NCBI GenBank assembly: GCA_036004405.1
Contig: DASYRM010000054.1
Location: forward strand, 1 to 40,539
Origin: DASYRM01 sp036004405
Lineage (GTDB): Bacteria > Acidobacteriota > Vicinamibacteria > Vicinamibacterales > UBA2999
Reading direction: 5' to 3'
Length of the DNA: 40,539 bases
In this document: piece by piece, positions 31,193 to 38,012 of the stretch
Layout of the letters: each line of letters begins with the position of its first letter
How positions within the stretch are numbered: the stretch's first letter is position 1
Translations under genes and position numbers: made by a program
The notes under the pieces: model-generated
What the model saw: the letters and a program-made list of their open reading frames with translations, nothing else
Databases searched by the model: none
Told to the model about the DNA's origin: nothing

Positions 31193-31240
31193 CTACTACG
31201 CTGGGCTAATGATCTACTAAAATGTAGTAGTAACTGTCAA
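31193..31240 (-). promoter_or_regulatory. blaI promoter and BlaI operator
   Basis: On the reverse strand, TTGACA (rc of 31235-31240) is followed by an 18-base spacer and a weak -10 TAGATC (rc of 31211-31216). The palindrome CTACTA-AAATG-TAGTAG (31214-31230) lies between them, and a further half-site CTACTA is at 31193-31198. Binding there would block the promoter, as in known BlaI systems. Confidence 0.65.
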
Positions 31241-31266
31241 GCCGGTGCGGTGGTAGCATCCGCGCC

Positions 31267-32277
31267 ATGAGCCTCGAGTCTCGGCGCCACTTCATCAAGA
31301 CGACCGGCCTCGTTGGCGCAGGTGCCATGGCTGACGTGTGGACTGGATCGCGAGTGCTGGCGGAGGGCGTCGGCGCCACCGCGGGGCGCATGGTGGAGAC
31401 ACCGGTGCTGTCGATCGGCTACGAAGACACCGGCGACCCGCGCGGCTTCCCCGTGATCCTGTTGCACGGGTTTCCCGACGACGTGCACGCGTTCGACGAG
31501 GTGGTGCCGCCACTGGTCAAAGCCGGGCATCGCGCGCTGGTGCCGTACCTGCGCGGCTATGGCCCCACGCGGTTCCGCGATGCGGCCGCGCCGCGCATGG
31601 CCGAACAGGCGGCCATCGGCCAGGACGTCATCGACTTTGCGGATGCGCTCAAGCTCCCGCGGTTCGCGGTCGCGGGCTACGACTGGGGCGGGCGCGCTGC
31701 GGCCATCGCGGCGGCGCTGTATCCGGATCGCGTGCGCGCGACGGTGCTGATCGGCGGCTACACGGTGCAGAACACCGTGTCGCCGCAGCCGCCGGCGGCG
31801 CCCGCGAACGAGCACCGCCTCTGGTATCAGTACTACTTCAACACCGAGCGCGGCCGCGCCGGTCTGCAGGCGAACCGGCGCGAGATCTGCCGCTACCTGT
31901 GGCAGGTGTGGTCGCCGGGGTGGAAGTTCACCGACGAGACCTACAACCGCACGGCGCCGTCGTTCGACAACCCCGACTTCGTGGACGTGGTCATCCACTC
32001 GTACCGTCACCGCATCATGAACGCACCGGGCGAGCCACGGTTCAAAGAGGTCGAAGCCAGGCTGGCGCAGCGGCCGAAGATCCTGGCGCCCTCGATCACG
32101 CTCTACGGCGCCGACGACGGGATCGGGCGGCCGCCGCTCGAGTCGCCGCCCGCCGAGCGCGCGGCGTTCGAGAAGCTGCTGGCGCGGCGCGTCGTGACTG
32201 GCGTGGGCCACTTCATGCCGCGCGAGAAACCCGAGGCGGTCTCGTCGGCTTTGCTCGAGGTGCTCGCCGGCGCCTGA
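31267..32277 (+). CDS. Tat-exported epoxide-hydrolase-like alpha/beta hydrolase
   Basis: This 336-residue enzyme has a Tat signal (SRRHFIK at 5-11, then a short hydrophobic region) and an alpha/beta-hydrolase core. The oxyanion motif is LLHGFPDD (66-72), the nucleophile elbow is GYDWGG with Asp139, and the catalytic His is probably His315 in GVGHFMPREKPE. An Asp nucleophile is typical of epoxide hydrolases and haloalkane dehalogenases. The HGFPDD and YDWGG motifs favour epoxide hydrolase. The substrate is unknown. Divergent from blaI, it shares a 74-base region with that operator, so BlaI could also control it. A 10-bp hairpin follows the gene. Confidence 0.87.
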   Translation: MSLESRRHFIKTTGLVGAGAMADVWTGSRVLAEGVGATAGRMVETPVLSIGYEDTGDPRGFPVILLHGFPDDVHAFDEVVPPLVKAGHRALVPYLRGYGPTRFRDAAAPRMAEQAAIGQDVIDFADALKLPRFAVAGYDWGGRAAAIAAALYPDRVRATVLIGGYTVQNTVSPQPPAAPANEHRLWYQYYFNTERGRAGLQANRREICRYLWQVWSPGWKFTDETYNRTAPSFDNPDFVDVVIHSYRHRIMNAPGEPRFKEVEARLAQRPKILAPSITLYGADDGIGRPPLESPPAERAAFEKLLARRVVTGVGHFMPREKPEAVSSALLEVLAGA

Positions 32278-32285
32278 TGCTTGTC

Positions 32286-32307
32286 GTCCGGGTCTCAAGA
32301 CCCGGAC
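32286..32307 (+). terminator. 10-bp hairpin after the epoxide-hydrolase-like gene
   Basis: GTCCGGGTCT and AGACCCGGAC are perfect complements separated by CA, so about nine pairs form around a small loop. It starts nine bases after the TGA stop. No U-tract follows, so it may be a terminator or a palindromic repeat. Confidence 0.5.
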
Positions 32308-32375
32308 CCACTCACATGGTCGTTCGCTGGATGCCGTTCCTGCGTTGAACGAAGCAGGGAGAACTGGAGGCATCC

Positions 32376-33608
32376 GTGCGATACCGCAAGAACATCAACT
32401 GTCTGTCTGCTGACGAGCTGCATGACCTGCGCGAGGCGCTGGCTGCGATGTACGCCTTGCCGGCGGGCGATCCCAACAGCTTCGCGACGTTGGCCAGCTT
32501 TCACGGCGGCCCACCGATCGCGTACTGCTCGCACGGCGCGCCCGGCTTCTTCACCTGGCACCGCGCCTATCTGATGGCGTTCGAAAACGCGCTGCGCGCG
32601 GTGGGCTGCCAGGTGACGCTGCCGTACTGGAACTGGTCGTCGGGTCCGACCACCGGCGTGCCCGCTGCCTGCCGCAACTCGACCTACGTCGATCGCAGCG
32701 GCGCTACCGTCGCCAACCCGCTCTATAGCGGGCCACGCGCCGGCGGCGGGCAGACCAACCGCCGTGCCGACATCGACACCACGGCCTTCGACGATCTGGC
32801 GACGTCGGCGCAGGCGGCGATGGGGGAAGCGGACTTTGGTTCGTTCCAGAGCCAGATCAGCGGCGTGCACGGCAGCGTGCACATCCGGACCGGCGGCGAC
32901 ATGAGCGGAGTGCCGACGGCCGCCTACGACCCCATCTTCTATCTCCACCATGCCAACGTCGACCGGCTGTGGGCCGACTGGCAGATCGCGCATCCCGGCG
33001 CGCTGCCGGCCGGCGAAGCCAGCTTCCAGCTGCAGCCGTTCCCCCGGCCGTACAGCGTGGCGTGGCAGACCGGATCCGACGTCGAGTCGACGGTGGCGCT
33101 GGGCTACCGCTATCGCCGCTTCTGTTTCCGCTTCCCGCCGATCAAAGTGTGGGAGGTGGCCGTCATCGACTGGCCATTCCGCGATCCCGTGGGGCCGCGA
33201 TCCGTGCGCGTGGTGCTCAAGAGCCACCACATGCAGCCCGAGCCGGTGGAGATCCGCGCCTTCCTGGATCAGCCCGATGCCGACGCCCGCACGAAGACGA
33301 TCGGCAACCCGTCGTTTGCCGGCGCCACGGCGTTCTTCGGGCACGGCAGCCCGGATCCGCACGGGGAGAAGAAGGCGCCGGTCGAGGCGAGCGGCCATGC
33401 CGGCCACGGCGACGTGCCGCGGCCCGCGTCGCAGGCCGGCGTGAAGGAGCGCTTCGACCTCGAGCTGAACATCACCGACGCGCTGCGGTCGCGCAAGCCG
33501 GACGGCGACGCGGTGCGACTGAAGCTCGTGGCCGTGGACGTCAACGGCAACGACGTGGCCGCGGACAAACTGATTCTCGAGGCCGTGTCGGTGGAAGTGG
33601 AGCCGTAG
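32376..33608 (+). CDS. tyrosinase-family type-3 copper oxidase with extra C-terminal domain
   Basis: This 410-residue protein carries both copper sites. CuA shows His43, His53 and His62 (SFHGGPP, CSHGAPGFF, WHRAYL). CuB shows His165 and His169 (GVHGSVHI) and the HH pair at 191-192 in IFYLHHANVDRLWADW. Type-3 copper enzymes oxidise phenols to quinones. About 170 more residues follow and recall the C-terminal domain of plant polyphenol oxidases (EIRAFLDQPDADA, NPSFAGATAFFGHG), with a His-rich linker (GSPDPHGEKK, GHAGHGDV). GTG at 32376 is the start, with GGAGG five bases before it. I see no signal peptide. The TAG stop is in a REP-like palindrome. Confidence 0.92.
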   Translation: MRYRKNINCLSADELHDLREALAAMYALPAGDPNSFATLASFHGGPPIAYCSHGAPGFFTWHRAYLMAFENALRAVGCQVTLPYWNWSSGPTTGVPAACRNSTYVDRSGATVANPLYSGPRAGGGQTNRRADIDTTAFDDLATSAQAAMGEADFGSFQSQISGVHGSVHIRTGGDMSGVPTAAYDPIFYLHHANVDRLWADWQIAHPGALPAGEASFQLQPFPRPYSVAWQTGSDVESTVALGYRYRRFCFRFPPIKVWEVAVIDWPFRDPVGPRSVRVVLKSHHMQPEPVEIRAFLDQPDADARTKTIGNPSFAGATAFFGHGSPDPHGEKKAPVEASGHAGHGDVPRPASQAGVKERFDLELNITDALRSRKPDGDAVRLKLVAVDVNGNDVAADKLILEAVSVEVEP

Positions 33609-33629
33609 GGGCCGCCTTCAGGCGGCCCG
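33605..33629 (+). repeat. REP-like palindrome at the tyrosinase stop codon
   Basis: GTAGGGGCCGCC-TTCA-GGCGGCCCG begins with the base before the tyrosinase TAG (33606-33608). The convergent gene's TAA (rc of 33633-33635) is three bases past the end, so the hairpin sits exactly between the two stops. Confidence 0.8.
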
Positions 33630-33632
33630 GGC

Positions 33633-34556
33633 TTACGATCCCCCGCGGCCCGGGCCGTACTGCGGCTCCCAGCCGGTGGGCTGCGCGTCGGGCAGGTTGA
33701 ACAGCACGGCGTGGATCTCCTGGATCTGGCCGTTCTTGACCGCGAAGAACTCGGCGACGAGACGGTCGTTGGCGGTGGCGGTGCTCTGACTCTTCAGGCC
33801 GTCCTTGATCCCGAAGCGGACGATCGACAGCACGATGCCGCGCTCGGTGTCCACCACGGGGTAGCGCCGATCCCAGAGGTTGCGGCCGACGAAGCGCCCC
33901 TGGTCGAAGCCCGAAGCGGCCGACACGTAGGCGCCGTCGCGCACCAGGCCGGTGGTCTGGACGCCGTTTTCGAACCGCTTCGTATCGGGCAGCAGGGCGG
34001 CGCGGTGGTACTCGGGCGTGCCGTTGGTCTGGAACGCGCGCCAGTAGCTTTCGGCGGCCGCGATGAGGGCGTAGTACGAATCCTGGTCGGCCTCGCGCAT
34101 CGTGAGCTGCAGCGCCGGCGAGACCTCCTTGAGGGTGTCGGGATCCCACAGCCGGTCGGCTTCGCCCTTGTTGGCGCGAATGGTTTCGACCTCGGTGATC
34201 TTTCCGTCCAGCACCTTGAGCCGCACCATGTACATCGTCTTGCTGCCGTCGGCGTTGAGGATCACGGCTTCGGTGGCGACGTCGCCCAGCCGCGCGTTGA
34301 CGATGTCGAAGCGGTAGACCGTGCGTTCGGCGCCGTCCCAGAACGCCTGATCCAGCTTCACCACGCGCCCGTTGAACGTCACCTTCGCCGCCGGTGCGAG
34401 CGGTACTGCGCCCGGCGTGTTGGCGCCCAGCGCCTTGAGGTAGGTGTCGGCGAATCCGGTCAGGCAGGCACGATTGCAGTCGGTTCGCGCCTGGGTAGTC
34501 TCCACCGTCACCCCAACCAGGAATGCGGCGAGGGCCGCGGCTTGCATGCGCGTCAC
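33633..34556 (-). CDS. secreted NTF2-like protein (DUF8021-like)
   Basis: This 307-residue protein has a hydrophobic signal (ending about TTQA) and then CNRACLTGFADTYLKALGA, which opens an NTF2/SnoaL-like domain. Further features are AKVTFNGRVVKLDQAFWDGA, YRFDIVNARLGDVATEAV and, in the second half, GIVLSIVRFGI, AEFFAVKNGQIQEIHAVLFN. The pattern of two halves recalls DUF8021-type secreted proteins with a double NTF2-like fold, but I am not certain. I start at GTG 34556, which has GGAGGA six bases upstream. ATG at 34547 and 34577 are alternatives. The function is unknown. The methyltransferase gene is upstream on the same strand, 37 bases away. Confidence 0.65.
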   Translation of the reverse strand: MTRMQAAALAAFLVGVTVETTQARTDCNRACLTGFADTYLKALGANTPGAVPLAPAAKVTFNGRVVKLDQAFWDGAERTVYRFDIVNARLGDVATEAVILNADGSKTMYMVRLKVLDGKITEVETIRANKGEADRLWDPDTLKEVSPALQLTMREADQDSYYALIAAAESYWRAFQTNGTPEYHRAALLPDTKRFENGVQTTGLVRDGAYVSAASGFDQGRFVGRNLWDRRYPVVDTERGIVLSIVRFGIKDGLKSQSTATANDRLVAEFFAVKNGQIQEIHAVLFNLPDAQPTGWEPQYGPGRGGS

Positions 34557-34593
34557 GGTGTGTCCTCCGCCGCGCATGATATTCGATCTGCCG

Positions 34594-35313
34594 CTACGTC
34601 TCGAGGCTCTCCACCGGCTTCCGAATCAGGAGGCATATGTGCTGGTGCGGCCGATTGGCGCGAGACGGTTCGGGCGGGATGATTTCGTCGCCTTCGGTCC
34701 AATGCGGCCCGGTCCAGTAGCGCCAGAACTCCTGTTCGACGATTTCAGCCGCCTTGAACCAGGAGTCGAGGTCGGCACGGGAGAACGACTGCGCCACGTA
34801 GGAGTTGCGTTGCCCGCGGCTGCTCTCGGGCAGCGCGTACACATTGTCTACGTGCTCGTGCTCGGTGTACGGACACGTGATCACGAGATGGCCGCCCGGT
34901 GTCAGGCGCTCGAGCATCGATCTGACGGCCTCATGGGCTGGAACGATGTGCTCCAAGGTGCTGATGCACGTCACCATCTCGAAGCTGTCGCGCAATCGCG
35001 TGTGTCGGATGTCGTCGTCGACCACATGGAAGTGACGATTGGTCATCCCGCGAGGCCAGTAGTCCCTGACGTTGTCGGTTGCGGTGACGACGGCACCGCA
35101 GTTGCGCATCAGGTGTGGCAACGCCGTCGTGCCCGTTCCGACGTCGAGAATGGTGCGTGGCGCCAGCCGCGCAATCGCCCGAAAGACGAACGCGAACTCG
35201 ACCGGGCGTTCGTTGTACCGCTTGAACCGCTGTCTTTCATACTCGCGCCGAACCAGGGCCCGGAGTGGGATGTTGACGGCGGCGCCAAGGCGGCGGCGAA
35301 GTGCGAGTCCCAT
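34594..35313 (-). CDS. class I SAM-dependent methyltransferase
   Basis: This 239-residue methyltransferase has motif I TILDVGTGTTALPHLM (about 53-68), an acidic residue in VTATDNVRD, motif-II-like MVTCISTLEHIVPA and GGHLVITCPYTEHEH. The fold is the common Rossmann type (Methyltransf_11/25-like). The preceding helical part RREYERQRFKRYNERPVEF is common in methyltransferases that modify sugars or lipids in surface-polysaccharide clusters, but no such cluster is visible here. The substrate cannot be given. It is the upstream gene of a possible pair with the NTF2-like gene and is divergent from the VWFA gene. Confidence 0.83.
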   Translation of the reverse strand: MGLALRRRLGAAVNIPLRALVRREYERQRFKRYNERPVEFAFVFRAIARLAPRTILDVGTGTTALPHLMRNCGAVVTATDNVRDYWPRGMTNRHFHVVDDDIRHTRLRDSFEMVTCISTLEHIVPAHEAVRSMLERLTPGGHLVITCPYTEHEHVDNVYALPESSRGQRNSYVAQSFSRADLDSWFKAAEIVEQEFWRYWTGPHWTEGDEIIPPEPSRANRPHQHICLLIRKPVESLET

Positions 35314-35503
35314 CAGACTCAGCGGTTATGCAAGAGCCATGACGTCAGCCGTAATGACGGCCGTAGCAGGCTGAACCGGTCGGTCATGCGAGGCTGCGAC
35401 GGCCGCCGCGATGACGACTGTCACAAAATCAGACGCCAACGGGTGCACAGCTTCATGGTAAACCTCAAATTGTGCCTGCCCATGACCGGCGAGTGACGTC
35501 CCA
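35314..35503. other. 190-base divergent intergenic region, nothing clear in it
   Basis: This region lies between the methyltransferase and the VWFA gene. I see no convincing -35/-10 pair, no conserved RNA and no repeat. It must hold the promoters of both genes. The only mark is CAGCC/GGCTG ends of a weak inverted repeat near 35350. Confidence 0.3.
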
Positions 35504-36439
35504 ATGACATGGTTAAGGATCGGTGTCACGTGCTGTCTCCTTGGCGCGGCCATCGCCGCACAGCAGCCGGTGTTCCGCGGTTCCGGCGACGTCGTCCGGG
35601 TGTTCACCACCGTCACGGACCGCGATGGCAAGCTCGTCGCCAGCCTGGGACGCGACGATTTCGAGGTGCGAGACGAGGGCAAGCCGCAGCCGATCACACA
35701 GTTCGACAACACGCCGCAGCCGGTGCGGCTGATCGTCATGCTCGACGTGTCGGGCAGCATGGAGGGCAACCTGCAGCTGCTGCGCGCGGCGGCCGACGAG
35801 CTCTTCACGCGGCTGCGCCCGGACGACGTGGCGCGCGTCGGCAGCTTCGGCGATACCGTGGACGTCGGCTCCGCCTTTACGCACGACATTCGCGAGCTGC
35901 GGGCGGCGCTGCCGCGATCGATCGCGCCTGACGCCCCCACGCCGCTCTGGCGTGCGGTGGACGAAGCCATCACCGCCTTTGGCACCGAAAAGGACATGCG
36001 CTCGGTCGTGCTGGTTTTGAGCGATGGCAAGGACAGTGGTCCACTCGGCTTCCGGCAGCGCTACATCAGCCAGGCCGAAGTGATCGAGCGGGCCCGTCGG
36101 GAGGACGTGATGGTGTACGGCATCGGCATGCGCAGCCGCGGCCGGCGTCCGCCGCCGGGGCTGGGGCCTGGCGGCCTGCAGGCCGCGCTCGAAGCGGAGC
36201 TGCCCGATGCGGGTCTTGCGCTCGTGGCCGAGCACACCGGCGGCGGCTATACCGAGATTCGTCCCAATCAGGACCTCGGCGCCGCGTTCGCACGCGTCGC
36301 CGAGGAGCTGCACAGCCAGTATCTGCTTGGCTTCGTGCCGCCGCGCAAGGACGGCAAGGTGCACGAAGTGGAGGTGCGGGTCGGGCAGCGCGGGCTCAAG
36401 GCCCGCGCGCGTAAGAGCTACACCGCGCCGAAAGGCTAA
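35504..36439 (+). CDS. VWFA-related secreted protein (acidobacterial TIGR03436-type)
   Basis: This 311-residue protein has a signal peptide (residues 1-20, ending AIAAQ), a short N-terminal block (VVRVFTTVTDRDGKLVASLG, DDFEVRDEGKPQPITQFD) and a von Willebrand A domain. The metal-dependent adhesion site is intact: DVSGSME (Asp81, Ser83, Ser85), a Thr in the APTPLW loop and the Asp in LVLSDGKDSG. This arrangement matches the VWFA-related acidobacterial domain family. It probably binds a protein partner in the periplasm. No hydrophobic C-terminal anchor is present. It ends close to a REP-like palindrome. The ATG at 35509 in another frame is a shadow. Confidence 0.9.
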   Translation: MTWLRIGVTCCLLGAAIAAQQPVFRGSGDVVRVFTTVTDRDGKLVASLGRDDFEVRDEGKPQPITQFDNTPQPVRLIVMLDVSGSMEGNLQLLRAAADELFTRLRPDDVARVGSFGDTVDVGSAFTHDIRELRAALPRSIAPDAPTPLWRAVDEAITAFGTEKDMRSVVLVLSDGKDSGPLGFRQRYISQAEVIERARREDVMVYGIGMRSRGRRPPPGLGPGGLQAALEAELPDAGLALVAEHTGGGYTEIRPNQDLGAAFARVAEELHSQYLLGFVPPRKDGKVHEVEVRVGQRGLKARARKSYTAPKG

Positions 36440-36445
36440 GACGGA

Positions 36446-36470
36446 CGGGCCGCCTGAAGGCGGCCCCTAC
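36446..36470 (-). repeat. REP-like palindrome between the VWFA and phytase-like genes
   Basis: CGGGCCGCC-TGAA-GGCGGCCCCTAC, in inverse orientation, is 6 bases after the VWFA TAA and 13 before the stop of the convergent gene. The CTAC head points to the phytase-like gene. Confidence 0.75.
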
Positions 36471-36483
36471 TTGGTGAGCTTCT

Positions 36484-37905
36484 TCACTTGACGAGCTTCT
36501 TGACCTGTCCGGGCGGGAACATCGGCTCGGGCAGATCCTGCGGCACGTAGGTGATGCCCGCCGCCGCGCCGTCGACGGCGAAGGCGTAAATCTGCGTCGC
36601 GATTCCCAGGTTGAGGTCGTTGTCGCTGAGCACATAGAGGACGTGCCGGCCGTCCGGCAGATCGGGGCCCCAGGCCAGCGCCTCCATCTTTTCGGCAATC
36701 ACGTCCTTGATGGTGTGCGTCGCATCCACCTTGTAGACGTCCTTCAGCATGTCGATGAACAGTGTCTTCGGGACGGCGGTGATGTTCAGCGCCGCCAGGT
36801 CGGCGCCCTTTTCGGGCAGCGACGCGACGTTCGAGATGTCGGTCACGTCCTTCAGCCCGTTCTTGCTCAGGTCGATTCTGTAGATCCGCTTCAGGTTGGG
36901 CGTCGAGCCCGCCAGCCTGGTGCGGTTGTCGCGCTCGAGCACGAGGAATTCGTGGTCGTTGATCGCGACGAGCTCGTTGACGCCTCGTCCCTGGTTGATG
37001 GCGTCCACGGTGTAGACGTACGCGTGCGTCTCGCCGGTGGCGATGTGCACGGTCACGATGCGGTTGTTCAGCCCGCGACGGCCGGGGACCACTGTGTTGT
37101 CGGCCACGATCTGCAGGCCGTTGTCCTGAATGAGGGCGTTCTGCATGATGCCCACGAGCATCGTGCCGTCCGGCGTGATGGCCAGCCCCTCCATGCCGCG
37201 GTTGGCCTGCCGACCGGTGATGTTGTTGGCGGGCGTGAGCTCCAGCGAGGCGGCGTCGATCGGGTTGTTGATGTCGCCGCTCCGGTGGCCGCTGGTCGGG
37301 TCGAGCAGGAACCTGACGGGCAGCGTGATGCGCGCCAGCAGGTGACCCTGGCGGTTGAACTTGCGGATGTACGGCCCGTACTCGTCCGAGATGTAGAAGT
37401 TGCCGTCGCGGTCGACGCGCGCGCCTTCCGGATCGAAGCGCGTGGCTGCCTCATCGTCCTGGTTGAAGGCGTAGGCGTCGCCCACGAAGCTCGTGTTCCC
37501 GGTGCTCATCAGGAAGCGGGTGTCGAGCAGCTGCGCCGTGATGTTCGGGAACGCCGCCGAGGGATCCACGGTCATGTGGAAGAAGTGGAACCGCGTGGCG
37601 TACGGCACGTCCGTGCGGCCGTCGAACGGACCGCGATCGGGGACGCCGAGGAACACGTTGTCGTGGCCGGTGTAGGCGAACGCGGACCCGAACCCGCCCA
37701 GCGTGGCCGCGTCGATGCAGGAGTCGGTCACGGTCTTGTTGATGTCGATGGCGCAGATGTTCGATCCCTTCAGGCCGGACAGGTCCGTCGCGGATCCGGA
37801 CACGGACCCCGTTCCGATGAGCGTGACGCCGGGATCGGCCGGATCGGCGGCCAGCATATGGGCGACGGAGGCGGTGACGAGCAGGGCAACGCAGAGCTTC
37901 TTCAC
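36484..37905 (-). CDS. secreted esterase-like activity of phytase family protein
   Basis: This 473-residue protein has a signal peptide (about residues 1-20, ending HMLAAD) and a beta-propeller-like body with a family core: DPEGARVDRDGNFYISDEYG, NRGMEGLAITPDGTMLVG, NELVAINDHEFLVLERDN. These match the phytase-like esterase group (PF13449 type), whose reaction is not well known. The body likely has a calcium or metal site built from the Asp and Glu in DRGPFDGR, FDPEG and GMEGL. I start at GTG 37905 with AAGG upstream, because the extension to 37989 is not signal-like. It is divergent from the tannase gene, and the shared region has a palindrome. Confidence 0.85.
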   Translation of the reverse strand: MKKLCVALLVTASVAHMLAADPADPGVTLIGTGSVSGSATDLSGLKGSNICAIDINKTVTDSCIDAATLGGFGSAFAYTGHDNVFLGVPDRGPFDGRTDVPYATRFHFFHMTVDPSAAFPNITAQLLDTRFLMSTGNTSFVGDAYAFNQDDEAATRFDPEGARVDRDGNFYISDEYGPYIRKFNRQGHLLARITLPVRFLLDPTSGHRSGDINNPIDAASLELTPANNITGRQANRGMEGLAITPDGTMLVGIMQNALIQDNGLQIVADNTVVPGRRGLNNRIVTVHIATGETHAYVYTVDAINQGRGVNELVAINDHEFLVLERDNRTRLAGSTPNLKRIYRIDLSKNGLKDVTDISNVASLPEKGADLAALNITAVPKTLFIDMLKDVYKVDATHTIKDVIAEKMEALAWGPDLPDGRHVLYVLSDNDLNLGIATQIYAFAVDGAAAGITYVPQDLPEPMFPPGQVKKLVK

Positions 37906-37934
37906 AGCTGTTGACCTTAGCTGGCGGTTGCGTC

Positions 37935-37949
37935 GTCTGTGCGACAGAC
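37935..37949. promoter_or_regulatory. GTCTGT-GCG-ACAGAC palindrome in the phytase-like/tannase gap
   Basis: The inverted repeat is a perfect 6-bp palindrome with a 3-base spacer, 30 bases upstream of the phytase-like start and 64 bases upstream of the tannase start. It could be a shared operator for the two exported hydrolases. No regulator gene is next to it. Confidence 0.4.
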
Positions 37950-38012
37950 TGGTAACGAGGATGTGTCGGCCGTGTCCGGCGGCGGTCATTCGGCGCTAAG
38001 ATCCGCGGAGAT

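Noticed and set aside
35509..35931. Forward open frame starting ATG 35509
   Set aside because: It is a different frame inside the VWFA gene and lacks a signal peptide and domain.
7210..36470. CRISPR array
   Set aside because: The repeated palindromes are scattered singly or as pairs over about 29 kb without regular spacers.
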